The notes under the pieces were generated by a model. The model was not told the origin of the DNA. It made no database searches and worked only from the letters and a program-made list of their open reading frames with translations. 45,664 bases of DNA, taken from a virus. The position numbers and the translations under genes are program-made. Positions 22,195-27,855 of the stretch are shown one piece after another (within the stretch, counting starts at the first letter, position 1; the number at the start of each line of letters is the position of its first letter). The stretch covers positions 1-45,664 of IMG/VR virus record IMGVR_UViG_3300032315_000272; one strand, 5' to 3'.

Positions 22195-22372
22195 AGAACA
22201 GACGATGCTTGCTTTGATGGAGCTGCGCGGGTTTAAAGTGGTTGAGACCATGCGAGGGTTTTTTCTGGTTACGCCAGACGACTACCAGTTCGCTGTACAA
22301 CTTTTCCCCGACGTCAGCACCATCAAGTGCGTCTTCGCCGCCTTCGAAACCCTTAACCCACAATACCCATGA
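22169..22372 (+). CDS. Small hypothetical protein
   Basis: 67 aa if started at 22169 (26-nt overlap with the metallopeptidase); 55 aa if started at the ATG at 22205. Neither has a strong binding site. The core is G-F-K-V-V-E-T-M-R-G-F-F-L-V-T, then F-A-V-Q-L-F-P and V-F-A-A-F-E-T-L, an alternating beta-alpha pattern. Its stop overlaps the nuclease start (ATGA). Not recognised. Confidence 0.5.
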   Translation: MRSTALSSEEQTMLALMELRGFKVVETMRGFFLVTPDDYQFAVQLFPDVSTIKCVFAAFETLNPQYP

Positions 22373-23037
22373 AAAAACAGATCGCTTGGTCACACTCCTC
22401 CCTCAAAGATTTTGAGGGCTGCGCTCGGCGCTATCACGAAGTCAAGGTCTTGAAGAACTACCCGTTCACCGAGAACGAGGCAACACGCTACGGCAATCAG
22501 GTTCATGAGAGCTTGGAGTTGTACGTGCGTGAGGGCAAGCCAATCCCACCAGAGCATGCGCAGTTCAAGGATGTAGTTGATCGCCTCATGGAGAAGAACG
22601 GGCGCAAGATTGCCGAGCATGAGATGGCGTTGACTGCTGACCTGAAGCCGACTGAGTGGAAAGCAAAAGACGTATGGGTGCGCGGCATTGCTGACTTGTT
22701 GATCGTTGATGACGACAACTTGACGGCGTGGGTTGTTGACTACAAAACAGGTAACAACAAGTACCCTGACCGTGAGCAGTTGGTGCTTATGTCCATCATG
22801 GTGTTTGCGCACTTCCCGCATATCCGCAAGGTCAACTCAGCGTTGCTGTTTCTGGTCAAGAATGATATGGTGCGCATGCAGATGTTGCGTGAGCAAGCCG
22901 ATGCCTTTTGGTGGAAGTACCGCGAGCGTACAGCACGACTTGAAGCCAGCTTCGACAACAACGTATGGAACCCAAACCAAACGCCACTGTGCGGTTGGTG
23001 TCCGGTGAAGACATGCGAGTTCAACCCAAAACACTAG
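22369..23037 (+). CDS. Cas4/RecB-like PD-(D/E)xK nuclease with Fe-S-type cysteines
   Basis: 222 aa. RecB-family nuclease motifs: G-N-Q-V-H46-E, E-H-E-M near 83-86, G-I-A-D109-L-L-I, and V-D124-Y-K126-T-G. Four cysteines sit as in AddB, Dna2 and Cas4: one near the N-terminus (C18 in F-E-G-C-A-R-R-Y) and three at the C-terminus (C208-G-W-C211-P-V-K-T-C216), which in those enzymes hold a 4Fe-4S cluster. A single-strand exonuclease for recombination or end processing is the likely role. No CRISPR genes are nearby. Start overlaps the previous stop. Confidence 0.87.
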   Translation: MKKQIAWSHSSLKDFEGCARRYHEVKVLKNYPFTENEATRYGNQVHESLELYVREGKPIPPEHAQFKDVVDRLMEKNGRKIAEHEMALTADLKPTEWKAKDVWVRGIADLLIVDDDNLTAWVVDYKTGNNKYPDREQLVLMSIMVFAHFPHIRKVNSALLFLVKNDMVRMQMLREQADAFWWKYRERTARLEASFDNNVWNPNQTPLCGWCPVKTCEFNPKH

Positions 23038-23046
23038 GAGAAAATA

Positions 23047-23361
23047 ATGGGACTGCAAACACCAAACGATTTCAACATGACGCCGTGCAAGTGCCACATC
23101 TGCCACGGAGATATTAGAGAAGATCAACACGCAATAGAGCATGCTGGCGAAGGGCAGCTCTCGCAATCAAAAGACCCGCGTTTCAATAAAATTTTTGATT
23201 TAGTGGCAGGTTACACAACCTTGTGGTTTCACCCAGAATGTGCGACAGTTATGGCGCTGCGTTTAGCACATGACGTGATGAGAATCAAGAACGTCAAAGA
23301 CCAGCCTGCGCGTGTAGTCGATGGACTGCGTGCGCTCTCCCAAGTCAACCAAGCCAGATAG
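23047..23361 (+). CDS. Small zinc-finger protein
   Basis: 104 aa. C16-H-I-C19 and later F-H62-P-E-C65 form a CxxC...HxxC zinc site, with extra C14 and H20 close by. Treble-clef fingers of this type bind nucleic acids or proteins. GGAG precedes the ATG. It lies in the recombination gene cluster (nuclease before, HNH after). No named family. Confidence 0.62.
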   Translation: MGLQTPNDFNMTPCKCHICHGDIREDQHAIEHAGEGQLSQSKDPRFNKIFDLVAGYTTLWFHPECATVMALRLAHDVMRIKNVKDQPARVVDGLRALSQVNQAR

Positions 23362-23369
23362 GAAACATC

Positions 23370-23636
23370 ATGCCCTACAAAAACAAAGAAGACCGTATTC
23401 CGTACCCAGCGTATGACCAGAAGCCCGAGGTCAAGAAGAAACGCGCTGCCCGCAATCAAGCCCGCGCCATCATGGAGCGCGAAGGAAAAGTAACCAAAGG
23501 AGATGGCAAAGATGTTGACCACAAAAAACCCCTCAGCAAAGGCGGCACCACAACGCCAAGTAACCTACGAGTTAAATCTGCCAGCGCAAACAGAAGTTAC
23601 GCACGCAACTCTGACCACACAATCAAATCTAAATAG
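23370..23636 (+). CDS. HNH-type nuclease, minimal
   Basis: 88 aa, basic. The C-terminal half carries the HNH pattern: V-D50-H51-K-K-P-L-S-K-G-G (strand and catalytic His), S-N65-L-R-V and A-N74-R-S. The zinc cysteines of many HNH proteins are missing. It may nick DNA, for example in packaging or recombination, or be a mobile-type remnant; no intron or repeats surround it. The 3' half overlaps a second reading frame that starts at 23503 or 23512. Confidence 0.75.
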   Translation: MPYKNKEDRIPYPAYDQKPEVKKKRAARNQARAIMEREGKVTKGDGKDVDHKKPLSKGGTTTPSNLRVKSASANRSYARNSDHTIKSK

Positions 23637-23955
23637 CGTTACGGTATCCTCGTCTATGCTTCAAACCATCACGGGGAGCGTGCACAACACAACGAAAGTA
23701 AGCATGCCACCAGATCGGTGGCCCCACGCACAAACCAACATGGCCGAGCTCAATGAGCACGCAGCTTTTAAAGCACCCATAGCTGTGTTGGTTGATCTCT
23801 GGGTAACACGTTTTGGAAATGAATGGGTTGATCTAGAAACCGTTGAGGAAGATGAGTTCTTTCTCATAGTCTATAAACGATTGCGACAGATGGCGCACCT
23901 AGAAATGCACTACCTAACAGATCGAGCGCGATACGTTTGTAGAAAACCAGAATGA
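23503..23955 (+). CDS. Hypothetical protein overlapping the HNH gene
   Basis: 150 aa from 23503, or 147 aa from the ATG at 23512, which has AAAGGAG 9 nt upstream. Both lie inside the HNH gene in another frame (about 125-134 nt overlap). Later ATGs (23656, 23704) avoid the overlap but lack good binding sites. The first 75 residues are low-complexity (Thr, Gln, Ser, Asn); the second half looks folded (V-L-V-D-L-W-V-T-R-F-G-N-E-W-V-D and Y-K-R-L-R-Q-M-A-H-L). Function unknown; the folded part is certain to be a gene, the N-terminus is not. Confidence 0.5.
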   Translation: MAKMLTTKNPSAKAAPQRQVTYELNLPAQTEVTHATLTTQSNLNSVTVSSSMLQTITGSVHNTTKVSMPPDRWPHAQTNMAELNEHAAFKAPIAVLVDLWVTRFGNEWVDLETVEEDEFFLIVYKRLRQMAHLEMHYLTDRARYVCRKPE

Positions 23956-23973
23956 ATAACAGGAGAACGCGTA

Positions 23974-25533
23974 ATGCAGATCATTGAAGACAAGGCGTTG
24001 CTGTTACGTACACGCAACCCGCAGAAGTACAGCATCATCCCCAAGCACAAGGTAGTGTCTGAGAACAACGGTGTCTACGAAGTTGCTGTCTACTGGGGCT
24101 TAGATGAATGTCGTGTGTTGAAGAACCTCGGCGTGAAGAATGTCCCCATGCCGATCACTCGGCGCTACGATTGGCCCGGACGCTTCACCCCAATGGCTCA
24201 CCAGATTGAGACGTCTGCTTTCCTCACGGCACACCGCCGTGCGTTTTGTTTCAACGACCCCGGCACAGGTAAGACGCTCTCTGCATTGTGGGCCGCTGAC
24301 TACTTGATGAAGCGCGGTGAGGTTCGTCGTGTGCTGATTCTGTGCCCACTATCAATCATGCACAGCGCGTGGATGGGAGACATCGGTAGCAGCATCATTC
24401 ATCGCTCAGCAGTCGTAGCTCATCACGCACAGTCAACGCGCCGCATCGAGATGATTCAACAGGACTACGAGATCGTCATCGCCAACTACGACGGCTTGAA
24501 TTTAATTGCAGATGAGATCAACGCCAACGGCAAGTTTGACCTCGTGATTGTTGACGAAGCAAACGCATACAAGAACCCATCGACTCGTCGTTGGAAAGCC
24601 CTGTCGTCAATCATCAAACCCGAGACGTATCTGTGGATGATGACGGGTACTCCTGCTTCGCAGTCACCTGTGGATGCGTACGGCTTGGCTCGATTGGTGA
24701 ACCCGACTGGTGTGCCTAAGTTTCAAACTGCATGGCGCGACAAGGTAATGAACAAGGTCACGATGTTCAAGTGGGCCGCCAAGCCCGATGCACGTGACAA
24801 AGTATTCGAGGCGCTTCAACCAGCAATTCGTTTCACCAAGGCGCAGTGTCTTGACTTGCCTCCAGTTATCACGGTGACGCGTGAGGTGCCCATGACGCCC
24901 CAGCAGAACAAGTACTACAAGATGCTCAAAGAGCAGATGTTGGTGCGCACGGCGGGGGAAACAATCAGCGCGGTCAACGCAGGTGTTGCAGTCAACAAGC
25001 TGTTGCAAATCTCATGCGGCGCTGCGTACACAGACGACAAAGAAGTTGTTGAGTTCGATGCCGCTCCTAGACTCAACGTTTTAAGTGAGGTGCTCGAAGA
25101 AACCGAGAGGAAAGTGATTATCTTCGCGCTGTTCCGCTCAAGCATCGACACCATCGTGACCTACTTGACTAAGCATGGCTTCGGCGTGGGGCAGATTCAT
25201 GGTGACGTGACGGCAACCAAGCGCGGGCAGATCATCAACGACTTCCAGACCACCGACACCATTCGCGTGCTGGTGATGCAGCCTCAAGCTACTGCACACG
25301 GGATTACCCTGACAGCGGCGGACACGGTAGTATTTTTTGGCCCGTTGATGAGCGTTGAGCAATACGTTCAGTGTATTGCGCGAGCAGACCGCAAGGGGCA
25401 GGACTCAGACAAAGTAACCGTAGTGCATATTGAATCGAGTCCTATCGAGAAAAAGTTATTTAAAGCAATGAGTACCAAAGTCAACGACAGCGTACTTCTC
25501 ACTGACATGTTTGCGCAAGAAATGGAGGGCTAA
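23974..25533 (+). CDS. SNF2-like superfamily 2 helicase
   Basis: 519 aa. Motif I N-D95-P-G-T-G-K100-T, motif II V-I-V-D194-E195-A-N (DEAN instead of DEAH), motif III M-T-G-T-P-A near 222, motif V-like region A-T-A-H-G-I-T-L-T-A-A, and motif VI Q-C-I-A-R-A-D-R-K-G-Q near 468-478. Layout and R-x-x-R-K-G-Q-type motif VI match SNF2 helicases, which move along duplex DNA and displace proteins. Phage members of this type lie in replication clusters. GGAG precedes the ATG. It likely serves replication or recombination next to the nucleases. Confidence 0.88.
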   Translation: MQIIEDKALLLRTRNPQKYSIIPKHKVVSENNGVYEVAVYWGLDECRVLKNLGVKNVPMPITRRYDWPGRFTPMAHQIETSAFLTAHRRAFCFNDPGTGKTLSALWAADYLMKRGEVRRVLILCPLSIMHSAWMGDIGSSIIHRSAVVAHHAQSTRRIEMIQQDYEIVIANYDGLNLIADEINANGKFDLVIVDEANAYKNPSTRRWKALSSIIKPETYLWMMTGTPASQSPVDAYGLARLVNPTGVPKFQTAWRDKVMNKVTMFKWAAKPDARDKVFEALQPAIRFTKAQCLDLPPVITVTREVPMTPQQNKYYKMLKEQMLVRTAGETISAVNAGVAVNKLLQISCGAAYTDDKEVVEFDAAPRLNVLSEVLEETERKVIIFALFRSSIDTIVTYLTKHGFGVGQIHGDVTATKRGQIINDFQTTDTIRVLVMQPQATAHGITLTAADTVVFFGPLMSVEQYVQCIARADRKGQDSDKVTVVHIESSPIEKKLFKAMSTKVNDSVLLTDMFAQEMEG

Positions 25534-25551
25534 AAATATTTTCGAAAAGTT

Positions 25552-25581
25552 ATGGTGCACGGCAAAAAGTTCGTGTACCAT
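25552..25581. promoter_or_regulatory. Hairpin in the 81-bp gap after the helicase gene
   Basis: ATGGTGCACG (25552-25561) pairs with CGTGTACCAT (25572-25581) over a 10-nt loop; 10 bp with one G-U. It abuts the operator-like palindrome at 25581-25598. No T-run follows, so a regulatory or RNA-processing site is more likely than a terminator. Confidence 0.5.
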
Positions 25582-25598
25582 TGTCAAACACTAGACAA
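25581..25598. promoter_or_regulatory. Operator-like 18-bp palindrome (copy 3)
   Basis: TTGTC-N8-GACAA. It agrees at 15 of 18 positions with the -35-overlapping site at 12566-12583. It lies 16 nt before the ATG at 25615, so a bound protein would block a promoter or transcription here. No -10 box is seen at the right distance. Confidence 0.35.
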
Positions 25599-25614
25599 CT
25601 ACAAGGAGAAGCCA

Positions 25615-26067
25615 ATGAGCTACGATCTAGATGATGAAGGCGAAGTCGCCGCCAAAGAACCTGTTGAGCAGGTGTCCGTACCCATGGACAAACTTGCCAA
25701 GGTCTATCGTAAGATGTCCGTCCGAATTCAGGAACTGACCCGCGAGTACGAAACACAAGTCGAGGCTATCAAAGCCCAACAAGACGCTGTGAAAGTCGCA
25801 CTCAAAGACCAGATGCTGAAGCTCGGTGTGTCATCCGTGCGCACAGACCAAGGAACCGTAGTGCTGTCGACCTCGACACGCTACAACACACAAGACTGGG
25901 ATTCGTTCAAAGAGTTCGTTAAGGAACACGATGCCGTGGACCTGTTGGAGAAGCGTATTGCGCAGACCAACATGCGTACTTTTTTGGAAGAGAACCCCGG
26001 CCTCGTACCACCCGGCTTGAACTCGATGACCGAGTACAACGTATCAGTTAGGAAACCAACCAAATGA
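25615..26067 (+). CDS. Conserved coiled-coil protein next to SSB-like gene
   Basis: 150 aa from the ATG at 25615 (AAGGAG 6 nt upstream; an in-frame start at 25552 lies in the hairpin). Residues 25-75 form a coiled coil (M-S-V-R-I-Q-E-L-T-R-E-Y-E-T-Q-V). A beta segment T-D-Q-G-T-V-V-L-S follows, then a conserved-looking end L-L-E-K-R-I-A-Q-T-N-M and L-V-P-P-G-L-N. Similar proteins are common in podovirus replication clusters without assigned function. The coiled coil followed by a small globular domain recalls Gam-type nuclease inhibitors, but I cannot confirm this. Confidence 0.65.
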   Translation: MSYDLDDEGEVAAKEPVEQVSVPMDKLAKVYRKMSVRIQELTREYETQVEAIKAQQDAVKVALKDQMLKLGVSSVRTDQGTVVLSTSTRYNTQDWDSFKEFVKEHDAVDLLEKRIAQTNMRTFLEENPGLVPPGLNSMTEYNVSVRKPTK

Positions 26068-26294
26068 CCAAGAAGATCACACCTGAGAGCCTCGCGGAGT
26101 TGCCCGTGATGGTAGACACAGTAACCAGCGCGGGTCTTTCCGTTGCTGATAGCGAACCCAACAACTGGACGCGTTCCAACGCGCTTGAGCAAGCCCTTGC
26201 GTTCCACAAGAACAACGGCGGTATGTACCAAGCCAACCAAGTAGTCGCAACAGCGCAAGTATTTTTAGATTTCATCATAGGAGAAACCAAATGA
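26064..26294 (+). CDS. Small hypothetical protein
   Basis: 76 aa with 4-nt overlaps to both neighbours. Helical, with W-T-R-S-N-A-L-E-Q-A-L-A-F-H-K-N-N-G-G-M in the middle. Translationally coupled to the SSB-like gene that follows. Not recognised. Confidence 0.6.
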   Translation: MTKKITPESLAELPVMVDTVTSAGLSVADSEPNNWTRSNALEQALAFHKNNGGMYQANQVVATAQVFLDFIIGETK

Positions 26295-27277
26295 GCAACG
26301 TAGCAGTTTTTAACCCCGCAGCCGTACCCGCCTTCGTCAAGGCACGCGGTGAATTGTCCGCAGTAGCTAAAGCTCTCGCCGGTGGCGCGGGTGGTAGTGG
26401 TGGCAAGCGTATCTCAATCAAAGGCGGCGTGTTCCGTCTGGTGGCTGGTGGCAAAGAAGTCGCCGCTATCGAAGAACGCTACCTCGATGTGGTGATTGTG
26501 AACTCAGCCCCCAAAGTCAGCCGCGTGTTCTATATGGCTAAGTACGAAGCCGACAAGGTAGTTGCACCAGAGTGCTGGTCACAAGACGGCGACAAGCCAT
26601 CGCCAGAAGTCGAGACACCTCAAGCCACGACCTGCGTCGAGTGCCCACAAAACATCGCGGGTTCAGGCAACGGTAACAGCCGCGCATGCCGCTACCAAAA
26701 ACGTCTTGCTGTGGTCTTGGCCAACGACATGGAAGGCGACGTGCTCCAGTTGACCCTGCCAGCTACGTCAATCTTCGGTAAAGAAGAAGGCGACAACCGC
26801 CCCCTGCAAGCCTACGCTCGCTGGTTGGTGGCACAGAACATCGACCCCACCGAAGTCGTGACCCGTATGCGCTTCGACACCAAGTCCGAGTCACCCAAGC
26901 TGTTCTTCAAGACCATGCGCTACCTGACCGACGACGAGTACCCAGTGTGCACAGCGAAGGGCGCATCCGTTGAAGCCAAGCAAGCTGTTATCATGTCAAT
27001 CCCCAAGACAGACAAAGTCGCCGAGGTGACAAACCCAGTGCAGGGCACAAAGCCCAAGGCCGCAGCTAAGCCAATGGGCGAGATGATGGACGAAGAAGAG
27101 GACGCAGCGATTGCGGCTGAGCGAGCCAAGGCCACCAAGGCCAAGGCAAAAGCCAAAGCAGCCCCTGTTGTTGAAGACGACGAGCCAGTGGTCCGCAAGG
27201 AAGAAAAGAAGCCAAGCGCTGTCCCCACCCAGAAGGCCAACTTGGCCGATATGGTGGATGATTGGGACGCTGAGTAA
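26291..27277 (+). CDS. Zinc-binding, SSB-like protein with acidic C-terminal tail
   Basis: 328 aa. The N-terminal 240 residues form a globular domain starting I-S-I-K-G-G-V-F-R-L, with a four-cysteine zinc site (C95, C115-x2-C118, C133). The C-terminal 80 residues are a disordered Lys/Ala/Glu linker ending in a short acidic-aromatic tip, M-V-D-D-W-D-A-E. That arrangement (DNA-binding core, linker, acidic tip) is how T7 gp2.5 and bacterial SSB recruit polymerase and helicase. Homologues are common in phages beside polymerase and primase genes, usually unnamed. The SSB role is my inference; no OB-fold motif can be proven by eye. GGAG upstream. Confidence 0.6.
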   Translation: MSNVAVFNPAAVPAFVKARGELSAVAKALAGGAGGSGGKRISIKGGVFRLVAGGKEVAAIEERYLDVVIVNSAPKVSRVFYMAKYEADKVVAPECWSQDGDKPSPEVETPQATTCVECPQNIAGSGNGNSRACRYQKRLAVVLANDMEGDVLQLTLPATSIFGKEEGDNRPLQAYARWLVAQNIDPTEVVTRMRFDTKSESPKLFFKTMRYLTDDEYPVCTAKGASVEAKQAVIMSIPKTDKVAEVTNPVQGTKPKAAAKPMGEMMDEEEDAAIAAERAKATKAKAKAKAAPVVEDDEPVVRKEEKKPSAVPTQKANLADMVDDWDAE

Positions 27278-27284
27278 GGAGTTC

Positions 27285-27354
27285 GGGGGTGTAGTTGAAG
27301 ACGCCTCGGCCTGTACCCATGTGGTGCCGTTCAAAGCAGGTCCGCTACACCCCC
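27285..27354 (+). ncRNA. Strongly paired 70-nt intergenic element
   Basis: Perfect 10-bp closing stem GGGGGTGTAG (27285-27294) with CTACACCCCC (27345-27354). Inside it is a second stem, CGGCCTG with CAGGTCCG, 7 bp with one bulged T; the 3' arm stacks directly on the outer stem. It fills the gap between the SSB-like stop (27277) and the HTH gene start (27366). No T-run, so not a usual terminator. It could be a cis-regulatory leader of the HTH gene, an RNA-processing site or a small RNA. Confidence 0.55.
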
Positions 27355-27365
27355 ACCTAATCTAT

Positions 27366-27644
27366 ATGGCCTATTCAGAACAAATCATAAACACGGTCAA
27401 GCATGCGCCGAAGACGCTGGGTAACCAGCTCGGGCGCTGGGCTGTGCATCTGGACTTCCCAGTAACCAAGATTGCCAAGGCAACGGGCGCATCGCGTCAG
27501 TCGGTCTACAACTGGTTTGCTGGCGGCGAAGTCTTCGTGGCGTATCGACCTGTGGTCGAGGCGCTCCTCACAATTTTGAAGTCATCATCAACAGCGGATG
27601 ACGCATGGAGAAAAATATGCAAGCAATTCAACCTTCCAACCTGA
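27366..27644 (+). CDS. HTH (XRE/Cro-like) transcriptional regulator
   Basis: 92 aa from the ATG at 27366. The frame is open further upstream (for example ATG 27258), but that part overlaps the SSB-like gene and the stem element. The HTH is L-D-F-P-V-T-K-I-A-K-A-T-G-A-S-R-Q-S-V-Y (29-48), followed by N-W-F-A-G-G, typical of Cro/C1-type DNA-binding domains. No binding site lies close to the ATG, so the stem just upstream may control translation. It is the only clear HTH regulator in the window and a candidate binder of the 18-bp palindromes. Confidence 0.72.
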   Translation: MAYSEQIINTVKHAPKTLGNQLGRWAVHLDFPVTKIAKATGASRQSVYNWFAGGEVFVAYRPVVEALLTILKSSSTADDAWRKICKQFNLPT

Positions 27645-27841
27645 CAGACGAAGAAATCCTGCGCCAAGTTTATTTAATCGGCCCCGAGGGATTGCCTAAA
27701 GAGTGGGTCGAGGAGTTGTGCGCACGCTTGGCTGCTCGAATTGACGAGATCGCAGAGCTGGACCGCGAAAGTATTTACCACGAAGGTTTCACCGACGGCT
27801 TTGAGCAGGGCGTAAGCCACGCAAACGACGACTTTCAATAA
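27617..27841 (+). CDS. Small acidic protein before primase-helicase
   Basis: 74 aa from the ATG at 27617 (GGAG 6 nt upstream); the ATG at 27605 is also in frame. Overlaps the HTH gene end by 28 nt. Acidic and helical: L-T-D-E-E-I-L-R-Q-V-Y-L-I-G-P-E-G and a conserved-looking end Y-H-E-G-F-T-D-G-F-E-Q-G. No domain recognised. Confidence 0.6.
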   Translation: MQAIQPSNLTDEEILRQVYLIGPEGLPKEWVEELCARLAARIDEIAELDRESIYHEGFTDGFEQGVSHANDDFQ

Positions 27842-27855
27842 AACCAAGGACAGTT

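Noticed and set aside
22369-23037. Cas4-like protein as part of a CRISPR-Cas system
   Set aside because: No other cas gene or repeat array is present; the replication context explains it better.
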